NCBI GenBank assembly: GCA_021816545.1
Contig: JAKAXP010000132.1
Location: 1 to 6,415, forward strand
Direction: 5' to 3'
Source: Bacteroidota bacterium
GTDB lineage: Bacteria > Bacteroidota > Bacteroidia > Bacteroidales > VadinHA17
Length of the DNA: 6,415 nt
Every line of letters starts with the position of its first letter. Position 1 is the first letter of the stretch. The notes beneath the pieces were generated by a model. The model worked only from the letters and a program-made list of their open reading frames with translations, had not been told where the DNA came from and searched no databases. Below, piece by piece: positions 1 through 6,378 of this stretch. A program made the translations under genes and the position numbers.

Positions 1-788
1 GCAACAGGTTTGAGTTCAGGGCAGTGGGCTCTTCAGCCAACTGCAGCTCGGCAATGATAGTGCTCAACGCTGCCGTTACCAGGCAGCTCAAGGCCTTCGC
101 CATTGAGGTCAACAAACTGATTGACAAGGGAGTAAAAAGAGATGAAGCAATCTTCCAGGTGATCAAGAAGTGCATCATCGATTCAAAGAGGATTCGCTTC
201 GAGGGTGACGGTTACAGTACCGAATGGCATAAAGAGGCTGTCCGCCGCGGTCTTTCGGCAGAACCGAGTGTTCCGAAGACCCTCAAGGCATATGAGACTC
301 CCGCTTCGCGTGAAACGCTGATTGGAACAGGGGTCCTTACAGAACGGGAGCTTGAGAGCAGGGTAGAAGTTGAACTGGAGAAATTCACCAAGAAGCTTCA
401 GATTGAGGCGCGGGTGCTTGGCGACCTGGCTATAAATCATATTGTGCCCACGGCGGTGAACTACATGACATCCCTGGTTGAGAATGTCAGGGGGCTCCGT
501 GAAATCTTTGACGACAATGAGTTCATGCGGCTTGCAGGAGCCCGCAAGGAGCTGATAGTGAGCATATCAGATCATATCTCAATGATCAAGAAACTTGTGA
601 ATGACATGATAGAGCAGCGGAAGAAGGCCAACGTGATTGAAGATCCGTACAAAAAGGCGCTTGCCTATGAATCAAAGGTCAAGCCATACCTGGAAGAGAT
701 CAGGATACACATTGACAAGCTGGAGCTTGTGGTTGACAATGAGCTGTGGCCATTGCCCAAATACCGCGAGCTGCTCTTCACAAGATAA
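1..788 (+). CDS. glnN: Glutamine synthetase type III, C-terminal part (5' end outside window)
   Basis: This is the last 261 codons of a glutamine synthetase of the GSIII (GlnN) family, which makes glutamine from glutamate, ammonia and ATP in the cytoplasm. The frame is open from base 3 and reads NRFEFRAVGSSANCS at the window edge. That segment is typical of GSIII, and by eye it corresponds to the RIEVRFPDP-type active-site strand of type I enzymes. The nominal GTG at 24 is an internal valine, not a start. The rest is the helical C-terminal region of GSIII, including TEWHKEAVRRGLS (about residues 74-86) and a charged, helix-rich end finishing PLPKYRELLFTR. GSIII proteins usually run about 700-730 residues, so roughly two thirds of the gene lies upstream. 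The gene ends in TAA and is followed by a strong terminator at 826-862, so it does not appear to share a transcript with the next gene. No frameshift or internal stop is seen. Confidence 0.95.
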   Translation, partial: NRFEFRAVGSSANCSSAMIVLNAAVTRQLKAFAIEVNKLIDKGVKRDEAIFQVIKKCIIDSKRIRFEGDGYSTEWHKEAVRRGLSAEPSVPKTLKAYETPASRETLIGTGVLTERELESRVEVELEKFTKKLQIEARVLGDLAINHIVPTAVNYMTSLVENVRGLREIFDDNEFMRLAGARKELIVSISDHISMIKKLVNDMIEQRKKANVIEDPYKKALAYESKVKPYLEEIRIHIDKLELVVDNELWPLPKYRELLFTR

Positions 789-825
789 AAGACAGGCTTT
801 TATTTCAGATTTTGTGGTTTACGCT

Positions 826-862
826 GAGGCTGCCCCGGGACAAAGAGGGGCAGCCTCTTTTT
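826..862 (+). terminator. Strong intrinsic terminator after glnN
   Basis: A perfect 11-bp inverted repeat, GAGGCTGCCCC (826-836) and GGGGCAGCCTC (847-857), encloses a 10-nt loop and is followed at once by five T residues (858-862). It lies 38 nt past the glnN stop codon. The GC-rich stem plus T-tract is the classic rho-independent form for the + strand. It separates glnN from the OmpA-family gene. On the - strand the hairpin lacks an equally good T-tract. Confidence 0.92.
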
Positions 863-888
863 GCTGCCGGGGTGGTCGCATTGCACCC

Positions 889-912
889 TGCCCGAAAGAG
901 GGCATTATTTTT
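889..912 (+). terminator. Second, weaker terminator-like hairpin
   Basis: A 5-bp stem, TGCCC (889-893) and GGGCA (900-904), with a 6-nt loop GAAAGA is followed by the T-rich tail TTATTTTT (905-912). It sits 27 nt beyond the strong terminator and could act as a backup. The stem is short, so chance is possible. The remaining bases of this spacer (about 913-975) show nothing I can name. Confidence 0.4.
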
Positions 913-975
913 GCTGCAGATCCGGAGCGCCGGTAATTAATGAAACGGCGGTACGTTAACATTAATAACAATCAT

Positions 976-983
976 TACTTTTG
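976..983 (+). promoter_or_regulatory. Bacteroidota-type -7 promoter box for the OmpA-family gene
   Basis: TACTTTTG matches the Bacteroidota sigma-ABfr -7 consensus TAnnTTTG exactly and stands in an AT-rich stretch. Transcription would be expected to begin about 5-8 nt downstream, near 988-991. No clear TTTG -33 element is found at the usual 19-21 nt upstream; the closest AT-rich candidate is GTTAAC at 955-960, which is poorly spaced. The predicted leader is very short, which favours the ATG at 1007 over the one at 995 as the start of translation. Confidence 0.65.
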
Positions 984-1006
984 TACAAAACTCTATGGTG
1001 GCCAGG

Positions 1007-2983
1007 ATGAAAAGACTGATATATCTTACAGTTGCTGTTGCCCTTCTCTTCCCCTCAATGCTTGAGGCTCAGAAGCAGAAGACGGAGCGTGCATACGCCG
1101 CCTACAATGCCGGCAGCTACTATGATGCAATTGACTACTTCAAGGATGTCTATTCAAAGACACGCGATAAACAGCTGAAGGCTGACATGGTCTTCATGGT
1201 TTCAGAGTGCTACAGGCTGATTGACGACCCGAAGAACGCAGAACTATGGTACAAGAGAGCTGTAAGGTCTCCTTTTCCAAAGCCTGAGGCTCAGTACTGG
1301 CTGGCGGAGAGCACAAAGAAGCTGGGCCGTTATCCGCAGGCTATAGAAGAGTTCCGCAAGTACCGCCAGCTTGTTCCCGGTGACCCGCGGACAGAGCAGC
1401 AGATCAGGTCATGCGAGCTGGCAATGCAGTGGCAGTCATCTCCGGAATCATATAATGTTGAGGAACTGAAGGAAGCCAATACCGGCGATTCAGATTTCAG
1501 CCCTGCCTTTGGTCGTGATGACAACGGGCTGGTATGGTTCACCTCCTCGCGTGATGATGCAAAGGGGAACAAGGAGCACGGCGCCACCGGCCAGAGTTTT
1601 ACCGATATCTTTGAGACCAGGCTTGACAAGAAAGGCAAATGGAGCACACCGGTACCGGTTGATTTCCTGAACAGCGAGTTCGAAGACGGAACCCCGTCGT
1701 TTTCTGCCGACTATTCCGAGGTATGGTTCACCCGCTGTGAAGCCGGAAAGCGTGAGAGCAAGGGTTGTGTTATAATGTATTCAACCCGCGAGGGGACACG
1801 CTGGAGTGACCCGGTGAAGGTGGAACTGCTGGCTGACTCGCTTGTGGCAGCTCATCCTTCAATATCACATGACGGCCAGACACTTTATTTTGTTTCCGAT
1901 ATGCCGGGAGGAAGGGGCGGTAAGGACATTTACCGCACCACACGAACCTCGCCGGGGAGTGCCTGGTCACGCCCGGAAAACCTCGGCAGTGACATAAATA
2001 CACGCGGAAATGAGCTCTTCCCGTTCATCCGCGATAACGGCACTCTCTACTTTGCTTCTGACGGCCACATTGGTATGGGTGGGCTTGATATATTCAAGGC
2101 CACTCCTCAGGGCGGCGAAAGCTGGCTCGTTGACAACATGAGGCCACCGATCAACAGCCCGGCAGACGACTTCGGCATCACATTCGAACCCGGAGCCGAA
2201 AAAGGCATTTTCAGCTCCTCACGCAAGGGGAGAGGCGACGATGACCTCTATACATTCGAGATGCCGCCGCTGCTCTTCAGCATCACCGGCCTCGTTAAGG
2301 ATGAAAAGACAGGCCTTCCGGTACAGGGAGCAACCGTTCAGCTTATAGCCAGCGACGGCGCCAACATGCAGACCGAGACCGGCAATGCAGGCGATTTCAA
2401 GTTCAGCCTCAGGCCTGAGGTTGACTATATATTCCTTGCCTCGAAAAACGGTTACCTGAACGGCAAGGAGAAGGAGACAACCAGGGGTCAGGACAAGAGC
2501 CGCGACTTCATGGCCACGATACAGATGACACCTATCGACAGGCCGATAGAACTTCCCAATATATTCTATGACTTCGGCAAGTGGGACCTCAGGCCTGAGT
2601 CGATGGTATCACTCGATAAGCTGGTTGAGACCCTCATTGACAACCCCAACGTTACAATCGAGCTGATGTCGCATACTGACTCGCGTGACACCGAACAGTT
2701 TAACCTTGATCTGTCACAGAAGAGAGCACAGTCGGTTGTTGATTACCTGATCGGACGGGGAATAGCTGCTGACAGGCTTACCGCGAAGGGTTACGGGGAG
2801 ACCAGCCCGAAGGTTGTGGATGACGCGATAATGAAGGATTCACCGTTCCTGCGCCTGGGAGCTACTCTCACAGAACAGTATATCAACAGCCTCGCCAGCG
2901 ACGAGCAGAAGGAGATAGCTCACCAGATAAACCGCCGTACCGAGTTCAAGGTGCTCCGCACTGACTATGTACCAGCCAAGTAA
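1007..2983 (+). CDS. Exported TPR / PD40-propeller / CRD / OmpA-family protein (PorE-like architecture)
   Basis: A 658-residue exported protein that probably ties the outer membrane or a secretion machine to peptidoglycan. Numbering is from the ATG at 1007. A signal peptide covers about 1-21 (MKRL, hydrophobic core, cleavage near LEA/Q), with no lipobox cysteine. TPR-like helices follow at about 25-145. A PD40/WD40-like beta-propeller spans about 158-418, with five blade motifs near 163, 228, 283, 337 and 388 (for example GQTLYFVSD, GTLYFASD). A carboxypeptidase-regulatory-like fold starts at about 425 (SITGLVKDEKTGLPVQGATV). The OmpA C-terminal domain runs from about 519 to the end. By position in the HTD...N..LS..RA motif, D558 and R573 match the diaminopimelate-binding pair of OmpA. 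This domain order is that of Porphyromonas PorE (type IX secretion), but similar proteins without that role are common in the phylum. An ATG at 995 would add four residues (MVAR), but it lies only a few bases past the expected transcript start. purM-like follows after 23 bp without a terminator. Confidence 0.9.
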   Translation: MKRLIYLTVAVALLFPSMLEAQKQKTERAYAAYNAGSYYDAIDYFKDVYSKTRDKQLKADMVFMVSECYRLIDDPKNAELWYKRAVRSPFPKPEAQYWLAESTKKLGRYPQAIEEFRKYRQLVPGDPRTEQQIRSCELAMQWQSSPESYNVEELKEANTGDSDFSPAFGRDDNGLVWFTSSRDDAKGNKEHGATGQSFTDIFETRLDKKGKWSTPVPVDFLNSEFEDGTPSFSADYSEVWFTRCEAGKRESKGCVIMYSTREGTRWSDPVKVELLADSLVAAHPSISHDGQTLYFVSDMPGGRGGKDIYRTTRTSPGSAWSRPENLGSDINTRGNELFPFIRDNGTLYFASDGHIGMGGLDIFKATPQGGESWLVDNMRPPINSPADDFGITFEPGAEKGIFSSSRKGRGDDDLYTFEMPPLLFSITGLVKDEKTGLPVQGATVQLIASDGANMQTETGNAGDFKFSLRPEVDYIFLASKNGYLNGKEKETTRGQDKSRDFMATIQMTPIDRPIELPNIFYDFGKWDLRPESMVSLDKLVETLIDNPNVTIELMSHTDSRDTEQFNLDLSQKRAQSVVDYLIGRGIAADRLTAKGYGETSPKVVDDAIMKDSPFLRLGATLTEQYINSLASDEQKEIAHQINRRTEFKVLRTDYVPAK

Positions 2984-3006
2984 TTCACCCGGTTGCAGCA
3001 GTGACA

Positions 3007-4176
3007 ATGAATGACAGTTCGCGTTATGCAAAGAGAGGGGTCTCCTCCGGCAAGGAGGAGGTCCACGCTGCCATAAGCAGTGTTGACCGTGGCCTCTTTC
3101 CAAAGGCATTCTGCAAAATCATCCCTGACATACTGGGCGGCGATCCCGGATGGTGCAACATAATGCACGCCGACGGTGCCGGAACGAAGTCTTCACTCGC
3201 ATATATTTACTGGAAGGAGACGGGCGATCTCTCCGTCTGGAAGGGCATAGCGCAGGATGCGGTTGTGATGAACCTCGATGACCTGCTCTGTGTGGGTGTG
3301 GCTGAAAATATACTTTTGTCATCCACAATAGGAAGGAACAAAAACCTGGTTCCGGGTGAGGTGATCAGGGCCCTCATTGAAGGGACGGAAGAATTCCTTG
3401 CCCGGATGCGTGACGCCGGCATAGGTATCTGGTCAACGGGAGGTGAGACGGCCGATGTGGGAGACCTTGTCAGGACGGTGATTGTGGACTCGACTGTCAC
3501 GGCGCGCATGCCGCGGGCTGATGTCGTTGACAATGCAAATATCCGGGCCGGGGATGTGATTGTGGGACTGGCCTCATACGGGCAGACAACCTATGAGAAC
3601 GGGTATAACGGCGGCATGGGCAGCAACGGGCTTACCTCCGCCAGGCATGACGTGTTCGGGCATTACCTCGCCGGTTTGTACCCGGAGAGCTATGACGGAT
3701 CCATACCTGCTTCACTGGTCTACAGCGGGACGATGCGTCTCACTGATTCCACCACCGTTCCGGGAGTCAATGCCGGCCAGCTGGTGCTATCACCAACAAG
3801 GACCTATGCCCCGGTCATTAAGAAGGTGCTTGATATGATGCGGCCTGCCATTCACGGTATGGTGCATTGCTCCGGCGGGGGGCAGACAAAGGTCATGCAT
3901 TTCATTGATAACCTTCATGTGATAAAGGATAATCTCTTCCCGGTTCCGCCGCTGTTTGAACTGATACAGAAGAGCTCAGGCACACCCTGGGAGGAGATGT
4001 ACCGCGTATTCAACATGGGTCACCGCATGGAGCTGTACGTTGATGATGCAGATGCTGCCGCCATTATTGACACCGCCTCATCATACAACCTTGATGCGCG
4101 CATCGTGGGCCGCTGCGAGCCCGCCGAAGGCAGGCACCTGACCATCCGCTCCGCCTCCGGCGAATTTTCATACTGA
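3007..4176 (+). CDS. purM: PurM-like phosphoribosylformylglycinamidine cyclo-ligase (AIR synthase)
   Basis: Probable AIR synthase, a cytoplasmic enzyme that uses ATP to close FGAM to aminoimidazole ribonucleotide, the fifth step of purine synthesis. It has 389 residues from the ATG at 3007; a GTG six bases upstream is a less likely start, and neither has a Shine-Dalgarno motif. Motifs of the PurM/AIRS family appear in order: HADGAGTKSS (54-63, compare DGVGTK of E. coli), NLDDLLCVG (89-97), STGGETADVGDL (143-154, compare GGETAEM), GDVIVGLAS (182-190), GMVHCSGGGQTK (284-295, compare GLAHITGGG) and EEMYRVFNMGHRMEL (329-343). Classical PurM is about 345 residues. The extra length lies mainly between 190 and 284, around SNGLTSARHD (206-215). 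This long, divergent form is, as far as I recall, the usual one in Bacteroidales beside prfA. The 23-bp gap to the OmpA gene suggests co-transcription. A related AIRS-superfamily activity cannot be excluded by eye. Confidence 0.85.
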   Translation: MNDSSRYAKRGVSSGKEEVHAAISSVDRGLFPKAFCKIIPDILGGDPGWCNIMHADGAGTKSSLAYIYWKETGDLSVWKGIAQDAVVMNLDDLLCVGVAENILLSSTIGRNKNLVPGEVIRALIEGTEEFLARMRDAGIGIWSTGGETADVGDLVRTVIVDSTVTARMPRADVVDNANIRAGDVIVGLASYGQTTYENGYNGGMGSNGLTSARHDVFGHYLAGLYPESYDGSIPASLVYSGTMRLTDSTTVPGVNAGQLVLSPTRTYAPVIKKVLDMMRPAIHGMVHCSGGGQTKVMHFIDNLHVIKDNLFPVPPLFELIQKSSGTPWEEMYRVFNMGHRMELYVDDADAAAIIDTASSYNLDARIVGRCEPAEGRHLTIRSASGEFSY

Positions 4177-4186
4177 CTTCCAACCT

Positions 4187-4282
4187 GTACTGCCGTCCCG
4201 ATCCGCCAGTGGCGGATACGGGGTTGATCCTCCGCCTTCGTCGAAGTCTCAAACTGCCGACTGGTACTGCCAACTGCCGACT
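4187..4282. repeat. Short direct-repeat words in the purM-prfA spacer
   Basis: AACTGCCGACT occurs twice (4252-4262 and 4272-4282) with a 20-bp period, and GTACTGCC occurs twice (4187-4194 and 4264-4271). ACTGCC is thus present four times in under 100 bp. The segment looks like degenerate, low-complexity repeat DNA surrounding the inverted repeat at 4201-4217. It codes for nothing I can support and lies upstream of the prfA promoter. Confidence 0.55.
4201..4217. repeat. Perfect 7-bp inverted repeat with 3-nt loop in the purM-prfA spacer
   Basis: ATCCGCC (4201-4207), AGT, then GGCGGAT (4211-4217) form a perfect GC-rich hairpin 24 nt past the purM-like stop codon. No T-tract follows on the + strand (next bases ACGGGGTT), so it is not a standard intrinsic terminator. 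It may stabilise the transcript 3' end or be a copy of a small dispersed palindromic element. The word CCTCCGCC recurs just downstream at 4229-4236, followed by the near-palindrome CTTCGTCGAAG (4236-4246). Confidence 0.6.
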
Positions 4283-4294
4283 TCACTAATGCCT

Positions 4295-4325
4295 ATTGGC
4301 TATTGCCTTATAATGATTACCTTTG
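4295..4325 (+). promoter_or_regulatory. Bacteroidota-type promoter for prfA-pyrF
   Basis: TACCTTTG (4318-4325) is an exact match to the -7 consensus TAnnTTTG. Nineteen bases upstream lies ATTG (4295-4298), one mismatch from the -33 consensus TTTG and at the correct spacing of 19-21 nt. Transcription should start near 4330-4333, leaving a leader of about 15 nt before the prfA ATG at 4347. The box covers the in-frame TTG at 4323, so that TTG cannot be a translation start on this transcript. Confidence 0.75.
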
Positions 4326-4346
4326 CACCCTGAAATTTGGCATCTG

Positions 4347-5432
4347 ATGGCAAACAATCTTATTCTTGACAGGCTGGTTGGTGTAAAGAACCGTTTTGTG
4401 GAGGTTGGCGAGCTCCTGACCTCACCCGATGTCATGTCGGACATGAAGCGCTATATAAAGCTGAACAAGGAATACAAGGAGCTCAAACCCGTGGTGGAGG
4501 CATACGAGAAGTACAAGAGCGCCATTGACAATCTTGAAAGCACAAGGGCCCTTCTTGCCACAGAGAAGGATGATGAGATGCGCGAGATGGCCAAGGCTGA
4601 GATAGATACGATTCTGCAGGAAATTCCGCAGATGGAGGAAGATATCAAGTTCCTGCTCCTTCCGGCTGACCCTGAAGACGAAAAGAATGCGGTCATGGAG
4701 ATCCGTGCCGGCACAGGTGGCGATGAAGCAAGCATATTTGCCGGTGACCTCTTCCGGATGTATTCGAAATATATCGAAGCCCGCGGATGGAAGGTGGACA
4801 TGAACTACTACACTGAGGGCACCGCAGGCGGTTACAAGGAGATTGTCTTCAATGTCATCGGCGATGGCGTTTACGGTATTATGAAGTACGAGTCAGGTGT
4901 CCATCGGGTTCAGCGTGTGCCCCAGACCGAGACACAGGGCAGAATACATACATCAGCGGCTACAGTGGCTGTCCTTCCCGAAGCCGGCGAGTTTGACATA
5001 GAGATACGCAATGAGGATATCCGGAAGGATACCTACTGCTCATCCGGCCCCGGGGGGCAGAGTGTCAACACAACCTATTCGGCCATCAGGCTTACCCATA
5101 TTCCCACCGGGGTGGTAGTGACATGTCAGGACGAAAAATCGCAGATCAAAAACCTTGAGAAGGCAATGAGGGAGCTTCGTACCCGTCTTTACAACCTGGA
5201 ATACCAGAAGTACCTCGATGAGATCTCGCACAAGCGTAAGACCATGGTCTCCACTGGCGACAGGTCGGCCAAGATACGAACATACAACTACCCGCAGGGA
5301 AGGGTGACTGACCACCGCATCAACACAACCCTTTACAACCTGCCATCAGTTCTTGACGGTAACATACAGGAACTGCTTGACAAGCTGCAAATGGCAGAGA
5401 ACGCTGAACGACTGAAGGAAAGTGATTATTAA
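4347..5432 (+). CDS. prfA: Peptide chain release factor 1
   Basis: Class I release factor RF1, which reads UAA and UAG in the ribosomal A site and triggers release of the finished protein. The 361-residue product from the ATG at 4347 matches the usual length of about 360. Domain 1 is the charged helical N-terminus (about 1-105). The PCRF domain follows, with the conserved AGTGGDEASIFAGDLFRMY (121-139). The stop-codon recognition tripeptide is PQT at 192-194 within HRVQRVPQTETQGRIHTSA; E. coli has PAT here, and the Pro and Thr are retained. It is not the SPF of RF2. The catalytic GGQ is at 236-238 in SSGPGGQSVNTT, with Q238 the residue normally methylated by PrmC. The conserved DRSAKIRTYNYPQGRVTDHR lies at 305-324. 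The gene ends with tandem in-frame stops TAATAA. It has its own promoter at 4295-4325 and is followed after 11 bp by pyrF. Confidence 0.97.
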   Translation: MANNLILDRLVGVKNRFVEVGELLTSPDVMSDMKRYIKLNKEYKELKPVVEAYEKYKSAIDNLESTRALLATEKDDEMREMAKAEIDTILQEIPQMEEDIKFLLLPADPEDEKNAVMEIRAGTGGDEASIFAGDLFRMYSKYIEARGWKVDMNYYTEGTAGGYKEIVFNVIGDGVYGIMKYESGVHRVQRVPQTETQGRIHTSAATVAVLPEAGEFDIEIRNEDIRKDTYCSSGPGGQSVNTTYSAIRLTHIPTGVVVTCQDEKSQIKNLEKAMRELRTRLYNLEYQKYLDEISHKRKTMVSTGDRSAKIRTYNYPQGRVTDHRINTTLYNLPSVLDGNIQELLDKLQMAENAERLKESDY

Positions 5433-5443
5433 TAAATGTGATC

Positions 5444-6271
5444 ATGACATCAAGGGAACTTTTCCAGCATATTCTTGGCAAAAAATCATTCCTGTGTGTC
5501 GGGCTTGACCCGGAAATCTCAAAGCTGCCGGCATGCGTTGCCGGTGCGGATGATCCGATCTTCGAGTTCAACAGGCGTATAATCGATGCCACCCATAAGT
5601 ATACGGTTGCTTACAAGCCCAACTTCGCCTTCTATGAGTCATACGGGGCAAGGGGAATGGCAGCCCTGGACAAAACAGTGAGGTATATCAACAAGCTTGA
5701 TACCAATATATTCATAATTGCCGATGCCAAACGAGGCGATATCGGCAACACCTCCAAGATGTATGCAAGGGCGGTCTTCGGAGAGATGCCATTTGATGCT
5801 GTGACTGTTGCACCATATATGGGGGAGGATTCAGTAACACCATTCCTTACCTACGGCGGAAAGTGGGCAATTATCCTCGCCCTGACCTCAAACAGGGGTG
5901 CCGATGATTTCCAGTATCATTCCGGCAACGGACAGAGGCTCTTTGAGAAGGTACTATATGTGTCTCAGAGATGGGGCAATACTGATAACCTGATGTATGT
6001 CGTCGGAGCCACCAGGGCAGAGATGCTTGCAGATATCAGGAAGATAGTGCCTGACCACTTCCTGCTTGTGCCCGGAGTGGGTGCGCAGGGTGGCAGCCTG
6101 GAGGAGGTTGCCCGTTACGGGATGAACAGCAGGTGCGGGTTGCTTGTAAACTCATCACGTGGAATCATCTATGCTGATTCCACTGACAGATTTGACCTGG
6201 TTGCCGGCGAAAAAGCCCGTGAGATGCAGGAGGAGATGGCAATCTACCTGGCAGGCAGGTTTAAAGTCTGA
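5444..6271 (+). CDS. pyrF: Orotidine 5'-phosphate decarboxylase (PyrF subfamily 2)
   Basis: OMP decarboxylase, which converts orotidine monophosphate to UMP in the last step of pyrimidine nucleotide synthesis. The 275-residue product from the ATG at 5444 fits the longer second PyrF subfamily (about 270 residues) rather than the E. coli type (about 245). Visible motifs are CVGLDP (18-23), KPNFAFYESYG (58-68), the catalytic D-x-K-x-x-D in DAKRGDIGNTS (D94, K96, D99), TVAPYMGEDSV (121-131), VPGVGAQGG (209-217) and NSSRGIIYA (236-244). Together these give a TIM-barrel enzyme with its catalytic residues intact. A GTG at 5438 in frame is an alternative start adding two residues. The gap after prfA is 11 bp with no terminator, so the two are very likely co-transcribed. 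The last codons and the TGA stop (6269-6271) fall within an 8-bp tandem repeat, so the terminal KV is encoded by repeat sequence. Confidence 0.96.
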   Translation: MTSRELFQHILGKKSFLCVGLDPEISKLPACVAGADDPIFEFNRRIIDATHKYTVAYKPNFAFYESYGARGMAALDKTVRYINKLDTNIFIIADAKRGDIGNTSKMYARAVFGEMPFDAVTVAPYMGEDSVTPFLTYGGKWAIILALTSNRGADDFQYHSGNGQRLFEKVLYVSQRWGNTDNLMYVVGATRAEMLADIRKIVPDHFLLVPGVGAQGGSLEEVARYGMNSRCGLLVNSSRGIIYADSTDRFDLVAGEKAREMQEEMAIYLAGRFKV

Positions 6272-6294
6272 AAGTCTGAAAGTCTGAAAGTCTG
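6263..6294. repeat. Four-copy 8-bp tandem repeat spanning the pyrF stop codon
   Basis: The unit AAAGTCTG occurs four times without mismatch (6263-6270, 6271-6278, 6279-6286, 6287-6294), followed by a broken copy AAGGTC. The first copy supplies the final Lys-Val codons of pyrF and most of its TGA stop; the rest is non-coding. The unit length is not a multiple of three. Because every copy carries GTCTGA in the same register relative to the last, gain or loss of a unit would leave the pyrF reading frame and stop unchanged. Confidence 0.9.
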
Positions 6295-6300
6295 AAGGTC

Positions 6301-6340
6301 CCTTAGATTTGTCTCAGAGGACTAAATCCTAGGTTTGTTA
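6301..6340 (+). terminator. Possible imperfect terminator after pyrF
   Basis: CCTTAGATTTGTC (6301-6313) can pair with GGACTAAATCCTAGG (6319-6333) if several single-base bulges are allowed, and the T-rich sequence TTTGTTATTTATT follows. It is the only candidate terminator between pyrF and the next possible start. The stem is irregular and AT-rich, so the call is weak. Confidence 0.25.
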
Positions 6341-6361
6341 TTTATTAATTACCGTAATTTG
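6334..6361 (+). promoter_or_regulatory. Weak promoter candidate upstream of the terminal ORF
   Basis: TTTG (6334-6337) resembles the Bacteroidota -33 element, and TAATTTG (6355-6361) is one base short of the -7 consensus TAnnTTTG. The spacing between them is also a few bases less than usual. It stands 17 nt before an ATG at 6379, where a promoter would be expected if a gene starts there. Confidence 0.3.
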
Positions 6362-6378
6362 CTTAAAAACCAACCGGT

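Noticed and set aside
24..26. GTG at 24 as the start of a complete 254-residue gene
   Set aside because: The frame is open upstream to the window edge and those codons (NRFEFRA) continue the conserved glutamine synthetase sequence, so this is an internal valine.
637..940. Two overlapping open frames (637-936 and 746-940) across the glnN end and the spacer
   Set aside because: Both overlap glnN in another frame, run straight through the strong terminator and end in spacer sequence; their translations show no recognisable family and look like shadow frames.
4201..4217. Inverted repeat as an intrinsic terminator for the purM-like gene
   Set aside because: The hairpin is followed by ACGGGGTT rather than a T-tract, so it does not meet the usual form; it is recorded as a repeat.
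4323..4325. TTG start for prfA giving eight extra residues
   Set aside because: The TTG is part of the -7 promoter box (4318-4325), and the extra residues are not RF1-like; the ATG at 4347 gives the normal family length.
1330..5592. Numerous - strand open frames of about 65-116 codons
   Set aside because: They lie opposite well-supported + strand genes; their translations have odd composition and no domain, and none has its own promoter or spacing.
6263..6294. Tandem 8-bp repeat as a CRISPR array or iteron origin
   Set aside because: The copies are contiguous with no spacers, the unit is far too short for CRISPR, and the neighbours are chromosomal housekeeping genes with no replication initiator.
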